A DNA stretch of 64,000 nt. Source: Linum tenue (lineage: Eukaryota > Streptophyta > Magnoliopsida > Malpighiales > Linaceae). Position 1 is the first letter of the stretch. Each line of letters starts with the position of its first letter. The stretch spans positions 12,958,001 to 13,022,000 of the forward strand of contig CAMGYJ010000011.1 of assembly GCA_946122785.1 (NCBI GenBank). The letters run 5' to 3'. The translations under genes and the position numbers were made by a program. The notes beneath the pieces were generated by a model. It was given only the letters and a program-made list of their open reading frames with translations, did not search any database and had not been told where the DNA came from. This document shows, one piece after another, positions 1-12,320 of the stretch.

Positions 1-496
1 TACGCAGTTGCGTGTAAAAGCTAGATACTGATTGTTTTTCTTGCTGAAGAAGACTGACGTGACGGCGAAGTTCATAGGCACGAGTTAAATTCGCCTTACT
101 GAATCGATCACGCAAATCTTCCCATATCTCTTGGGCAGTTTTGGTGTGCATGACGCTGCTGCGCAACTCAGCGTCCATGGCGGTGCGCAGCCAGCCCTTC
201 ACAAGGGCATCGCACCGTGTCCAAAGGAGCGCCGCATCTGTGCCAGCTGAGGGACGAGGAAGCGATCCGTCGACAAAACCGACCTTGTTCTTAGTGACAA
301 GGGCATCCGTCATCTCCAGGATCCACTCCCCATAGTTCAGCGGAGTTAGCAAGCTGCTAACGTGAAGGTGCTCAGTGCTGTCCGACTGGTGGATGAAGAA
401 AGGGCTATGATTATCGAGATCTTTGCTCATTGATCCCGATCCAACTGACTTCCCTGTGGGAGGTGTCTCAAGCGATGAAGTATCGTCGCCAGCCAT
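1..496 (-). CDS. Copia retrotransposon gag, N-terminal part (runs off window)
   Basis: Reading the minus strand from an ATG at 496 gives an open frame to the window edge, about 165 codons. It has the Copia gag N-terminal layout: a polar leader, then the LTPLNYGEWILEM segment, then the UBN2-type stretch containing AQEIWEDLRDRF and SSFYTQLR. This domain belongs to the capsid precursor of Ty1/copia elements. The start lies 15 nt downstream of a tRNA-Met primer site and an LTR-like sequence, as expected for a 5' end. No stop is seen, so this part is undamaged; zinc knuckle, protease, integrase and RT would lie left of the window. Family placement is secure; the lineage within Copia is not decided. 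Confidence 0.85.
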   Translation of the reverse strand, partial: MAGDDTSSLETPPTGKSVGSGSMSKDLDNHSPFFIHQSDSTEHLHVSSLLTPLNYGEWILEMTDALVTKNKVGFVDGSLPRPSAGTDAALLWTRCDALVKGWLRTAMDAELRSSVMHTKTAQEIWEDLRDRFSKANLTRAYELRRHVSLLQQEKQSVSSFYTQLR

Positions 497-510
497 GTTC
501 AATCAAGGAT

Positions 511-530
511 GGATCACAGCTCTGATACCA
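511..530 (-). other. Primer-binding site (tRNA-iMet type)
   Basis: On the minus strand this reads TGGTATCAGAGC followed by TGTGATCC. TGGTATCAGAGC is the standard Copia primer site complementary to initiator tRNA-Met. It sits directly against the LTR edge at 531 and ahead of the gag start. Confidence 0.85.
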
Positions 531-1100
531 TGATAAAAGCGAGAATTCAATAACGAAAAAGAAGACGAGTTTAACGTGGTATCCCCGATTGACGGGACTA
601 GTCCACGGGAGAGCTCTTAAGGCTACTCCAGCTGAAGTTTTATTATATGTTCTTAAGATTGGCCAGCGGCCATACATTGCACTTTATACCCATTCATCAC
701 ATCATCTAGGGCAACAGAACTAGGGCAGGAGCAATTCTCATGCGTACATGCATGGGCTAAGTGAGCAGTGGGTTTGGCCGACGCGGGTCGGCCCATTCGT
801 TGTATATCCAATCCCATTAAACATGAAGCTTGTTGTTGGTTGGAAAAGACCAGGAAGGTCACACTAAATGCAAGAATGTGAAGCCTTCATGCGTATGGAT
901 GTTTAGTTGTGACGTGGCTAGTTGGTGGGTTGTGCTCTTGCTATAATCTCTGATGCTCTGGTCATGTTGTTTTTGGCTTCACTTGCATCCTTGTCTCTTT
1001 GTTTCAGGCTGCGCTTCACTGCTTATTAAGCTAGGCTCGTTTTCCTTTTGCTTTGTACAATTTATTTGGTTCTTTTAATAAAACAACCTCATTCATCACA
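531..1100 (-). repeat. Copia 5' LTR (minus-strand element)
   Basis: On the minus strand this begins TGTGATGAATGAGG and ends at CA beside the primer site, so it has the TG...CA form. A TATAAA-like box lies near 686-692 and an AATAAA signal near 640, in the right order for an LTR promoter and polyadenylation region. The outer edge at 1100 is inferred from the TG dinucleotide only, because the partner LTR is outside the window and no target duplication can be checked. Confidence 0.65.
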
Positions 1101-1128
1101 AACCATGCTCACTTTTGTTTAAAAAAAT

Positions 1129-1565
1129 GGGTTATAGGTATAATATGTCCCTCTATTATGACGTTTTATCAAATATGCCTCTTTATTATTTTTTACATCA
1201 AACATGCCCCTGTATTTTGAAAAAAATAACAAACATGCCCTTCTGTTAAAATTTCAATTGAAAAAATCGTCAATCATGGTTGAACCGAGATTTAGACGAC
1301 CAGACATCTGCAAATGGGAGCGAAAATGTCAGTTTTGTCTCCCGTTTTATTTATCTGTATCTCTTCAAAGTGAAATTATTTGAATTATTTGGCTATACAA
1401 AAGAACAAAAAAAAATTCTAAAGTGAAATTATTCGGGATATTTTAGACATTTGTGCCGCCCAAACCAAAGTTCGATCTTGGTTAACGGTTTTTGAATGAA
1501 AATTAAAACAACAGGGCATGTTTGATAAAACGTCATAATGAAGGGGCATATTATACTTATAATCC
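1129..1565. mobile_element. MULE-like MITE with long terminal inverted repeats
   Basis: The left end (GGGTTATAGGTATAATATG...) and the reverse complement of the right end (GGATTATAAGTATAATATG...) match over about 50 bp, including ATTATGACGTTTTATCAAA. The flanks carry 9-bp AT-rich direct repeats, TAAAAAAAT at 1120-1128 and TTAAAAAAT at 1566-1574, one mismatch. A 9-bp duplication with long inverted repeats fits Mutator-like elements. There is no coding capacity. From 1575 to 1916 nothing is recognised. Confidence 0.7.
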
Positions 1566-1915
1566 TTAAAAAATCTAAAATGAATTATTAGGGGATATGG
1601 GTTTCACTCGAAAAGGGTTCTAACGTGAAATTTAGGAGATCTATTAAACATTATTTGGCATCCATTTTAAAGGAGGTATATCAAATGAACAGTGAACTGA
1701 CGGCAAGAGCTTAATTAGAAAAAAATGTTTAAAGTTGAGCAACTTAGAATATAAGTATTCGTCAAAAAAAAAAAAAATTAGAATATATATTAAGAGGTTC
1801 AGTGGAAAAAACACAGATAATAAATAGAGAGAGCAAAATATTCCCATTTATGTAATTTGATTTGGGTATCGTGGGAATCTATCTGTAAAGTAATAGGAAC
1901 CATTAACATAACGCT

Positions 1916-1916
<1 letters not shown>

Positions 1917-2010
<94 letters not shown>
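1917..2010. repeat. (TAA)n microsatellite
   Basis: About 31 uninterrupted AAT/TAA units, ending 172 bp before the ATG of the CYP76 gene, so it lies in that gene's proximal promoter. Perfect repetition implies it is young and length-variable. Confidence 0.95.
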
Positions 2011-2011
<1 letters not shown>

Positions 2012-2182
2012 TTCTTCCCTCCAAAAAGAGAAAAAAACAAAGATAGAACACTAGTGTTATGATAATGCACATGGAGATGCAGGGCTGCTGTTTGCTTTGT
2101 GGAGGTTTCTTTAAATATTCATCTCTACTGTACAGTAGCTCACGATCAAGGTCCGCAGCATTGGGATAGCAAGCCGGAGATA

Positions 2183-3868
2183 ATGGATTCCTTCTTCCTC
2201 CTCCTGAATTGCTTACTCTGCTTTTTCTTCACCGTCACCATCCTCCGGTTTCTGAAAAGGAACCAAACCTCGGCGTCGGCGGCCAAACTCCCGCCGGGGC
2301 CCGCCCGGCTGCCAATCATCGGCAACATCCACAACCTGGGCCTCAACCCTCACAAATCACTGGCCGATCTCGCCAAGGTCCATGGGCCCTTGATGAGCCT
2401 CAAGCTGGGCCAAGTCACCACCATCGTGGCTTCGTCCCCCGCTGTAGCCAAAGAGATCCTCCAAAAGCACGACAAGTTCCTCTCCAACCGCCACGTCCCC
2501 CTCGCCTTGCAAACCCTCGACCTCCACAAATTCTCCATCACCATGCTCCCCGTGGAACCCAGGTGGAGGAACCTCAGGAGAGTCTGCAACTCGTACATCT
2601 TCACGCCCCAGAAGCTGGATTCCAACCAGGGCCTCCGGAGGGACAAGATTGTGGCGCTCGTGGAAGGTGTTCGACGAAATGCCTGCTGCGAGGAAGAGGA
2701 AAAGGTGGCGGTTGATGTGGGGAAAGTGGCGTTCAGGGCCACTTTGAATGCGCTGTCCGCGACCATCCTGTCGATGGATCTGGCCGACGAGGAGACCTCG
2801 GAGGCTGCCAGGAAGTTCAAGGAGCTTGCGAGCGGGATGACCCATGAGGCTGGGACTCCCAACTTGGGGGACTTTTTCCATATTTTGGCCAGGTTTGATT
2901 TTCAGGGGATACAGAGGAGGATTCGGGGTCACTTGGAGAAGGCTTTGAATCTCTTTGAGTGGTTAATTGACGAGCGGTTGCGAGAGCACAAGTCGGAGAG
3001 CTATGTCTCGGCTAACGACATGCTCGACACGCTTCTAGCCATCCATGGTGGTGGCGACAATCGCGAAGAGGTTCAGATGGATCTGCAGCGCATCAAGTAC
3101 TTGTTCTTGGTGGGTATTTTTGTTCCACTAATAACATATACATTGCATTAGTGGATTGTTGCACTGCACACACTCATTATTTAGTTTTGATCCTCGCCAC
3201 TGAGTTTGCTTTTACTAAAAAGCTATTGATATAGATTACTTGATCTTGGTTTGACATATCAGGACTTATTTGTTGCTGGGACTGATACAACTGCAACCAC
3301 TCTAGAATGGGCAATGACAGAGCTCCTCCACAATCCTAATGCACTCACTAAAGTCAAGGAAGAATTGGATCAAATGATTGGAAAAGACTATCATCTAGAG
3401 GAATCAGACATTTCTCGATTGCCATATCTGCAGGCAGTAATAAAAGAGACCTACAGATTGCATCCGCCTCTACCCTTGCTACTTCCCCATAAAGCAGGGG
3501 CGGATGTGGAAATCGATGGTTTCACCGTGCCCAAAGGTGCACAGGTCCTAGTAAATCTATGGGCAATAGGTCGAGATTCGATGATATGGAACGACCCAAA
3601 CTCGTTCACACCAGAAAGATTCTTGGGTTCAGATGTTGATGTCAGGGGGAACCACTTTGAGCTTATCACATTTGGCGCAGGGAGAAGGATATGCCCTGGA
3701 ATGTCATTAGCGCATAGAATGTTGCATATGATGTTAGGTTCGTTGATTCATTGGTTTGACTGGAAGCTGCCGGATGGAGTCGAGCCAGAACAACTCGATA
3801 TGAAGGAGAAGTTTGGAGTGACTTTGCAAAAGGCCAAACCTTTGCTTGCTATCCCGACTCTAAGATGA
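2183..3868 (+). CDS. Cytochrome P450, CYP76-family type (two exons)
   Basis: Heme-thiolate monooxygenase, probably anchored on the ER. Exons 2183-3109 and 3263-3868 join in phase 0 across a GT-AG intron to give 510 aa, a normal length. The ATG at 2183 is chosen because it starts the hydrophobic anchor MDSFFLLLNCLLCFFF; the frame is open 28 codons further up but without an ATG. Motifs in order: hinge PPGPARLPIIGN (about 38-49), I-helix AGTDTT just after the intron, KETYRLHP (ExxR), FTPERF, and heme loop FGAGRRICPG with its Cys ligand. All are intact. A TTTAAATA element near 2110 could be the TATA box. CYP76 enzymes often oxidise mono- or diterpenes (geraniol 8-hydroxylase, ferruginol synthase), but the substrate cannot be read from sequence. 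CYP71-clan membership is certain; CYP76 assignment is by overall resemblance. Confidence 0.92.
3110..3262 (+). other. Intron of the CYP76 gene
   Basis: Begins GTGGGT at 3110 and ends CATATCAG at 3262, 153 bp, phase 0. It falls just before the I-helix segment DLFVAGTDTT, the usual intron position of CYP71-clan genes. Confidence 0.9.
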
Positions 3869-4734
3869 GATCATGATGGCATATAAAAAGAGAGTTAGCT
3901 GATCGTCGGTATTTAAAAAAAATGAAGCTAGTGGCATGAATCTCATTTCTTTCATTTGGGGCTTTTCAATTTCTTTCCGTTCTTTTTCCTTTGGCTGCTG
4001 TCTAATGTGCAGCTGTTGTTTGTTGCTTTTTTTATGTTCAAACTCTTAACTTTTTGCCTTAATAATATTATAAATATAAATTACCATTATCTCAAGAAAA
4101 AGCAGAGCAATAATTTACCTCAAGTTGAACAATTTTGTTTTTTTAAGCCTCGTAATAAACTTAATGTTTAAGCCAAGATGGCTCCCTCACCCGTTGTGTG
4201 CCTTCTTATCCTCTCCTTGAATCTTGAAGCACCCAGCTCCTTACACACAAGGCGCAAAACGGAGCTACGTGATCCGTTAGTACTCCGACACCCCCCAACA
4301 CTTAACAAACCTTTGTCCATCCAATGCCAATGATTGTTTGAAGTTTGAACTGGCCGTCATCATCCTTTTCCCTTTGAACCTTCTAATTAATTATATGCAG
4401 TTTGTGTAGGGCAATGAAAAGGCTTTCCTTAAAATTAATCCTTGTTCATACATTGGCTTCTCGGTACGAAATGAGCCACTTCAAATAGGTTCATTGCTCT
4501 ATCTCATGCTTTTCTAATATTCGAGAAAATAACACTTTATTTAGATTGTTCAACCGCGTAAAAAGATCGTTGTTCAATCTTCTTTCTTGTTGCTGCTCTT
4601 TAAATTTCTGCAATATACTATGTTTTCTGGATAATATCATAACAAGAATCAGATTTCTCTAGCAACAGCTTCTGAAATTCAACCCAAAGGAATTTGATTA
4701 AGTTGGGCTGACAAGGCTAAAGGCTAAAGCCCGA
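3869..4734. other. 3' flank of CYP76 and spacer
   Basis: AT-rich sequence with the presumed 3' UTR of the P450. Short open frames here show no recognisable protein. Nothing else is seen. Confidence 0.5.
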
Positions 4735-6100
4735 TCTTTTCTTTCTCCACAAGCCCGCCTAGTTCCACTTTCGATCTCAGTGTTGTCAACCATGAGTCCA
4801 TGACGCTAACACAGCCGGAACAAAAACAAGAATCAGAACAAAACAAAGAGGGGAAAACCTTCACAAGGAGTGAAGGGTCCCAAAAGACCAGAGCCATCCT
4901 GCGATCATAAAAGAAGAAGATACAACAGTAACAAACCACAACAGCAAAAACGAGTGAAGGAACCGACGAAAAAAGCTGCAACTCCAAAAACTACTAAATA
5001 GGATGATCTGCTCTCTCCCGCTTGCCGTGGGCAATCAACCAGTCCCCAACATGCCGGATAATCTTGCGTGATACATACATAGGCTGGTGAAATTCATCCT
5101 TGAACACTCTGCCATTTCTTTCGATCCAAATGAACCAACACGTAGCGTGAAGTGCACAATAGACAGACCATTTCGCCACATCCTCAAGTAAGCTGTCCGG
5201 CCAGCAACGCAAGGAGGCCTCAATACTAATCACGGGCCTCTCGACCATTCTATATTTGCTGCTGACATCCGACCAAACTTCCTGAGTGAAAGCACAGTCC
5301 ACAAATAAATGATTGATCGATTCCTCTGTCGTCTTACACAGCTCACACCGATTGGCAAGAGCAAAACCTCTCCTTTTCAAATTATCAATAGTGAGGATCT
5401 TTGAATGGAACACGCTCCACATGAAGAAATTGATTTTAAGCGGGATAACTTTTCTCCATACTGATGCAGCAGGGAAGTCTTGCACACCTTGGAAACGAGC
5501 TTTTGAGAGGTTCCTGTACAGAGAAAAAACTGTAAAAGAAGAACATTTTTCGAGGGACCAACACATTCTGCACGGACCAACAAAAGCGAACTGAGACTCA
5601 ACCGATCTAAGTAAGTTCAGAAGGCTCTCTCTCTCCCTCTCAGCCCCACCCCGCAAAGAGACGTTAAAACTAAGATCCCACAAAACACCCTCACCAGAGT
5701 AAGAAATAATATCACTTATCTGAGCTCCGGGATTTAGCGCAGAAGCAGCAACCCGGGGGAAAGAAACGGCGAGGATGTGGCCTGGGATCCAACTATCGTG
5801 CCAAAATGATACTTCCGCTCCTCCACCAGGATCTATGCAAGCAAAGTTCCAGAAATGGTTGTATTCCTTTGAAATATTAGCCCAAGGGGAGCCCGAGAAA
5901 CCCTTTCTACATTTCTCAGTTTGCCACCTCGAAAAAGAGTTGGGGTACTTGATGTCAATGAGAATCCTCCACCAGCTGTTCCTCTCAACAGCAAACCTCC
6001 ATAACCATTTATTCAACATAGCACTATTGAAAGAGGAGAGATCGACCATCCCTAAGCCACCGTCAGTTTTGGACGCTTTGCACAAATCCCAGCCGTAATC
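4735..6100 (-). mobile_element. 5'-truncated LINE (3' third of ORF2)
   Basis: Minus-strand frame 6085-4994 (363 codons) matches the C-terminal part of plant LINE ORF2 after the reverse transcriptase. It starts with KTDGGLGMVDLSSFN, passes through the HDSWIPG segment, and ends in a zf-RVT zinc-binding domain with WRKVIPLKINFFMW, CELCKTTEESINHLFVDC and CWFIWIERN. The catalytic RT and endonuclease are missing, as is usual for 5'-truncated copies. The 3' tail runs to about 4735 with no clear poly-A and no target duplication found, so the ends are approximate. Confidence 0.8.
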
Positions 6101-7031
6101 AATCTATTTTGTAACGGGAAAAGAATATGATCTACAGAGAAAATCAGTCAGATTTGCGATTGAAAGGAAACCCGATTTGTAATAAAAAATGTGACAAAAA
6201 ATATTATATATAATATGTCATATTGGTTTGTAAATCGTGTGATATTGTCTGTAAAATATAACGTTGGTCTACAACGAAATTTTGGTTTGCTGATGTCCTT
6301 TTACATTCATGTAATGATATAAGTTCAGTTAACTTAATTAGGTACCTTGATTGGTCAGCATTCATACAAATAATGGATACATGATAGCTTGCGACTTAGC
6401 TGAAACATCATATCTCTGCAATTTGAATTTGTATAATAAGGTTAAAAGTACAAGTTCAATTTATCATAAAGGAATTTGTACATTTATATCATCCGTTTGT
6501 ATTATAACATACAGAAATAAGAAAAGGTATTAAATACAAACTGAACTTGTACCAAAAACTCTAAATTTGTAAGTTTGTTTCATTGGATTGTAAACAAATT
6601 GAACTTCTGTAAACCAAAATCCAATTTAACCAAAACATAATTTCAGACAAGAACCATGTTGTTTATAACGCAATGTGACAAACCGTATTATATTTTAGAC
6701 CTTTTTGTACCCGAAATCCTAAATATATGAGTTTGTTTTGGTTTACCATAGATATATGTTTTCTAAAACCAAAACAACAATGCTAAAAAACATCATAAAA
6801 TTCCTGCTATTTGTTCTTTATTGGAGTACTGCAAACACTCATTTATCTCGTTGAACAAGCAATATTTCAATCACATAGAAAGTCGTTACGTATGTTCAAT
6901 GATGGAGCAGATACTGATGCAGGCAAAAATCAGGAGGTGGTTCTAGAAGAAAATTCAAGCATATATAATTTGACCAAAACATAAACCATGTATATATATT
7001 GGCCCATCTTGATGCCTTCCCTTGGGGCTAA
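6101..7031. other. AT-rich spacer without recognisable genes
   Basis: Very AT-rich, with scattered copies of a motif like AAGTACAAGTTCAATTT and long A/T runs. A related wording recurs near 62,690-62,900, so both may be remnants of one unrecognised repeat family. No open frame of note. Confidence 0.4.
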
Positions 7032-7347
7032 GATCAGGTGACTAAGGGGGGGTCTCTTAGTCATGTGACTAAGTGAATCTCAGCCCTTCCACCTCATTAA
7101 AATCCAACGGTTCTGATTAATCCAATTTAATGAAGGGCAATGTAGTAATTTAATTATTTAATTTCTATTTACCAATTAAAATAAATAAAAATTCAGCCCG
7201 ATCCTTCCCTTCTCCGCGCGCGGCCTGCGTTTGTTTTCCCCACAGATTTCCGATCCCGCCGGCCGCGTGTAATTCGCCGGCGCCCCACCATTTTGACGGT
7301 CGCACTTCCCCTTTTAGATGTAATTCCCCTTTGAGAAGCAAATGTCC

Positions 7348-7612
<265 letters not shown>

Positions 7613-7846
7613 TATTTTCTCGTTGGCAAATTTTTTCCGGCGAACATCGTCGCCGGAGAAAAATTTTCCGGCGACAGTGCTAATTTTGTGATGTTTGTTG
7701 ACATATTTTGTAATGTTTGTATGCTTTGTTATTTTGTAATGTTTGTCGGCTTTTTTTTGTAATGTTTGTAAACTTTGTTATTTTTGTGCACCATGTTTGT
7801 AACCTTTGTCATTTTTGTGCACCATGTTCGTAATGTTTTTTATGTC

Positions 7847-8073
7847 TAAAAAACACCCGAGTTGACTTTGGAAATGAGCCCCTCTATATAGGGATGGAGC
7901 CTCCAAAGTCAACCCGGGTGTTTTTTCCCGCTCGTATGGATTGTCGGTCTAGTTTGTCATTTTTGTCCACCATGTTCGTACTGTTTGTATGTCTAAAAAT
8001 CACCCGGGTTGACTTTGGGAAGGAGCCCCTCTATATAGGGATGGAGCCTCGAAAGTCAACCCGGTTGTTTTTT
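7847..8073. repeat. Two direct copies of a hairpin-forming palindrome
   Basis: Copy 1 (about 7847-7926) and copy 2 (about 7994-8073) each pair AACACCCGRGTTGACTTTGG with its complement around a centre containing CCCCTCTATATAGGG. Flanking sequence (TTTTTGTSCACCATGTTCGTA) is also duplicated, so the unit is about 145 bp. Each arm contains TTGAC, the W-box core, but no function is implied. Confidence 0.8.
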
Positions 8074-8767
8074 CTTTTTGTATGGTTTGTATTGTTTGTC
8101 GGTCTAGTTTGTATTGTTTGTATAGTTCATACGTTTGTAATGTTTGTAAATATGTTTGTATCTTTTGTCGCTCTAGTTTGTACTGTTCGTATGTTTGTAT
8201 GGTTTGTACTGATTGTAAATCCGGTTTGTATACTTCGTAATTTTCCATAATACCCAAACTACCACTGTCATTAATTAAATAGTCCTTCCCACTTTTTAAC
8301 CATTGGATTGAAGTGTCCAGATCTAAGGGCTGGGAGGGGCTTAGTCAAGTGACTAAGCACCCCCCTTAGTCACTGGATCCGCTCTCATTAGTTCCGTTGT
8401 TGTACATGCGAATAATAACGTTGGCAGATGTTGTTTAATCAAATATTAATTCAGTAGGTAAAACTGTTTCCTTTATTATTAGTATTATTATTAAATTTTG
8501 TTTCCACGTCAGATATGTATTTTATTAATCAGGCCGGTGGCGTGCGCCATCTATCTATCCATCTATATAGACCGTGACCACAAATATAATATTGGATGAG
8601 CGACGAGCATCAAATCAATCAACACATAAGTAAAAAAAAAAAAAAATAGAAGGAAAGAAAGAGAGGAGAGGAGCTAGCACAGAACGGTGTCGTTCGAGAT
8701 GGATGTGTCTGTGGAGGTGGTACCTTGTTCAGTCAGCACAAGCCACGTCGTCATCATCATCTTCCTA

Positions 8768-9479
8768 TAGGGCTGGAGATCGGTTCGGGTCCTAGTACCC
8801 GGACCCAAATATGCGGGTACCCGGACCCAAAAAATGTCAGTTTGAGGAACCAGACCCGACCCAGACTCGGTTCTTGGGTACCCGAGACCCAAAGTCACGG
8901 TTCTCGGGTATGGTTCGGTCACCCGAATACCCATAAGCCACCGAAGACAACTTGTTACAGCAGCTCTCTTCCTCCCACCTGCTCGTTCCATGCTTGCTGA
9001 AGGATGACAGAAGGTTGGTCGGCGATTTGTTGATTGTTGATGGATGATAGTCGGCGATTTGGTGAAGGATGATTGTAGGAAGGTTTTTGTCTGCGTCTCT
9101 GCGAGAGGGAAGTGGGGAGTGGCCGCTGGGAATGGGAAGGTCGAAGGGGAAGATGAAGCTTAGGGTTAGGGCGTTAGGCTGATGAAGGCTGATGAAGGTT
9201 GGGCTGTCGGGGTCGGGTTGAGGAGTGAGGGGGGGCCGAGGGCCTTAAGGCTGGGCTGGGCCATATAAAATATTTGGCCTGTGGGCTGGGGTTCGGTTCC
9301 ACTTCGGGTCCTTCTATTTTCGGGTCCGGGTTCGGTTTACCCAAAACCCGAAAAATAGCCAGATGCGATACCGAGACCCATTTTTCACAATGATATTTCG
9401 GTTCTCGGGTACCCAAAACCCGGAATTTTTGGTCCGATTCCGGGTTACCCATAAACCCGAACCCGAACATCCAGCCCTA
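8768..9479. mobile_element. Non-autonomous hAT element in exon 1 of the CYP71 pseudogene
   Basis: Ends TAGGGCTGGA...TCCAGCCCTA with a perfect 8-bp target duplication TCTTCCTA at 8760-8767 and 9480-9487. Length 712 bp. Both subterminal regions are full of GGGTACCCGA-type words in opposite orientations, so the whole element can fold on itself. Removing it with one duplication rejoins the membrane-anchor codons of the P450 in frame. No transposase. Confidence 0.92.
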
Positions 9480-9634
9480 TCTTCCTAGGCCTAGCCATAT
9501 TCCTCTCCGCTATCAAACTCCTGAAACGGTCAGGGAAGTCGCTGTTGAAGCCCATTATGGAGGAAGGACGAGATCCGGCAGATGGTCAGATCCATCCACC
9601 AGCTGCACCAGGTTGGTTGGTTGGTTGCTAAACC

Positions 9635-10337
9635 TAGGGGTGGGCATTGGGTGGGTCGGGTGGATTTTGACCATAAAATGCACCCACTCGCGCTTAAATG
9701 GATTGCTAATTTTTAACCCACCATCCACCCACATTTAGTCTCGGGTTGGGTCGGGCGGATGGTGGATGATGCGGGTGGGTTTGTGGGTTCACCCACATCA
9801 CAATGTATATAATATAAAGGAGTTAACTTGACATGATAATAGGTGAAGAGAGTTATCGGGGGAAGCAAGAAGATGAAATAGGGCGAAAAATGTCGAATTA
9901 GTTCTTAAATTGGATAGAAATTCTATTATGAAAGAGTAATCTACAGATTAAGATGATTATCAGGTGCAAGGAACTAAGGAAAATAATTCCACAAAGGAAA
10001 AAACGGTGATCTAGCACAAGAATTAGAGGGGAAAATAAAGGGAAGAAGAGGGGATCACTATTTGGAAGGTTGACTTTGAGGTTCAAACTCCAGGAGCAGT
10101 CCTAGTTTATGTCTAACGTCTCCACTCTCCCCTCTTTAGCGCCAACGACTTTGATCTTTTTGCTGTTGGGTTGAGCGGGTCACCTGCGCACCCACCCACA
10201 ACTCACCCACCACCCGGTGGATGGCTCCCAGCGCAACCCGTCACCCACCCACAGACCCACCCACTTAACGAAATTCGGGTCAAATGCGGGTGGGTCGGCC
10301 CAAACCCGCGGATGATCCGCCCGCATGCCCAGCCCTA
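9635..10337. mobile_element. Non-autonomous hAT element in intron 1 of the CYP71 pseudogene
   Basis: Ends TAGGGGTGGGCAT...ATGCCCAGCCCTA with a perfect 8-bp target duplication GCTAAACC at 9627-9634 and 10338-10345. Length 703 bp; both subterminal regions are rich in GGGTGGGT/ACCCACCC words. A different family from the 8.8-kb copy by its ends. No transposase. Confidence 0.92.
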
Positions 10338-11694
10338 GCTAAACCTACTCCTCTCCTCTCCTCTTAATAATTTAATTTGGGGTTAATTGCATGGTTGGTC
10401 ACTAAGATTACAAAAAATGTTCGAGTTTGGTCACTCGAAATATTTAAATCCATTGACGGTACTTCAGTTTACTGAAACCGTTCAAGTTTGGTCACTCTCC
10501 GTCTAAGTCCGTTAACTTTGGCTGATGTGGCAGTCAACTCTCAAAATTGACCATTAACTTAGTGACATGACAATTAAGAAATAATAAATAATTGAAATAA
10601 AAAATAATAATTATCAATTATGAAATTAAAAGAGCCCTCCGACATCACATCCCTTCCCCGCAATCACTTCTTTCCGCTCGGTGAGCGGAAACGAAGTGGG
10701 GACTTGTTTGTAATGAGAAGAAGCCAAGACTTTTGGAGCAAGAGGCACTGCAACAAGGATCTATATATATGGCAGTCTTCCGAAGGCAGTGTTGATCGCT
10801 CTGATGCTACAACATGGCGGTGTCTTCATCTGATTCAGTAATCCCCTCCGCTTTTGGCTTGGACTGTTGCTCTTGAGTTATGTCTCTGATGCTTGAGCTC
10901 GGTTGAGGGTGCTATTTTTGAGTCAGGCTTATGTTTTTGTTTCACTGCTGGTTGAAGCCTTTTCTTTCGACGCTGTACGTGTGGTCGTTGTTGACCTTTC
11001 TTTGTTGTGCATTTCGTTTTTAGCTTCCTTGTGGCAGGCAGGGTGCTTGGGTTTTTTCTTCTCTCTTTGAAGCAGGGTCCTCCTGGTGGGATTTGCTTCT
11101 TTTTATTTTGTGTTTTGACTTTAGCTTTCTTCGTTTTGTTTTCTTTTTTCGCTTGGGCGCATCGCACGGCAGGAGATAGGGTCAGTAATAAATAATGACC
11201 GTAGATCTAGGAGGCAGACAATCGTGTGGTTGGGCCGGATGCTAAGTGTATAAGGATATTTTTGTCCGTTTATATATTAAATTCTTTATTTTTATTTTAT
11301 TTCGTATTAAATGGCTTCATTTTAAAAAAAGGAAAGAGAAACCATTACTTCTCTGCAACTCTCATTTATCTTTCTGTCTTCCTTCTCTCTTGCTTTTTCT
11401 CTCCCAATCTCTTTTCCATATCCTCTCTCTTCCTTTTTTCTCTCAATCTCCTTTTGAGATCTAAATCTGCTCCCTTATCTTCTTTATTTTTTTTTCTCCA
11501 GGACGGGTAAAATTTGCAGCCACTCTCTTTCATTGCATTTCTTCTCTTCATCATCTCGTTGGCCTCAATTTCGATATTTCCCATTTTTCGGCATTTTGGT
11601 GTTCTTGATTGCGAAAGAGGAAATTAGAGGCGACAGAAGACGATTTTTTTTCTCTACCTCCTTCTGTTTTTTTTCTTTTAGATAATATATATTT

Positions 11695-12320
11695 ATATTA
11701 TAACTCTATATCATATGGTATTCGGTGGTAACAAAATATATATTGATATTACCACACTATACCATATGATAATGTATGGTATTGTGTGGTAACGAATTAT
11801 ATATTAATATTACCACAGTACTATATCATATGGTATTGTATGGTATTGTGTTATATTACCACACTATACCATATGATATTATGTGGTAACGAAATATATA
11901 TTGATATTACCACACTATACCACATGGTATTGGGTGGTAACGAAATATATATTGATATTACCACACTATACCATATGGTATTGGGTGGTAACGAAATATA
12001 TATTGATATTACCACACTATTTCATATGATATCGTATGGTATGGTGTGATATTACCACACTATACCATATGATATTATGTGGTAACGAAATATATATTGA
12101 TATTACCACACTATACCACATGGTATTGGGTGGTAACGAAATATATATTAATATTACCACACTATACCATATGGTATTAGGTGTTAACGAAATAAATATT
12201 GATATTACCACACTATACCATATGGTATTGGGTGGTAACGAAATATATATTGATATTACCACACTATACCATATGGTGGTATTGGGTGGTAACTGGTAAC
12301 GTAATATATATTGATGTGGC
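11695..12320. repeat. ~51-bp minisatellite with palindromic ACCATATGGT core
   Basis: Eleven occurrences of TTACCACA spaced 42-61 bp, each followed by CTATACCATATGGTATTGGGTGGT variants and AACGAAATATATATTGATA. A higher-order period of about 195 bp is visible: the block beginning near 11,855 recurs near 12,050. The open frames across it on both strands are by-products of the period being divisible by three. Confidence 0.92.

Noticed and set aside
1848..2072. Poly-leucine open frame
   Set aside because: Translation of the TAA/ATT microsatellite.
2209..2932. Overlapping frames on both strands of CYP76 exon 1
   Set aside because: Shadow frames in a GC-rich exon; the P450 frame alone has conserved motifs.
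11226..11584. Hydrophobic Phe/Leu-rich and Lys/Arg-rich frames
   Set aside because: Pyrimidine-rich low-complexity sequence gives these compositions on opposite strands.
11786..12299. Open frames with repeated ITTLYHMVLGGNE
   Set aside because: Produced by a 51-bp minisatellite whose period is divisible by three; both strands are open and no start or domain supports a protein.
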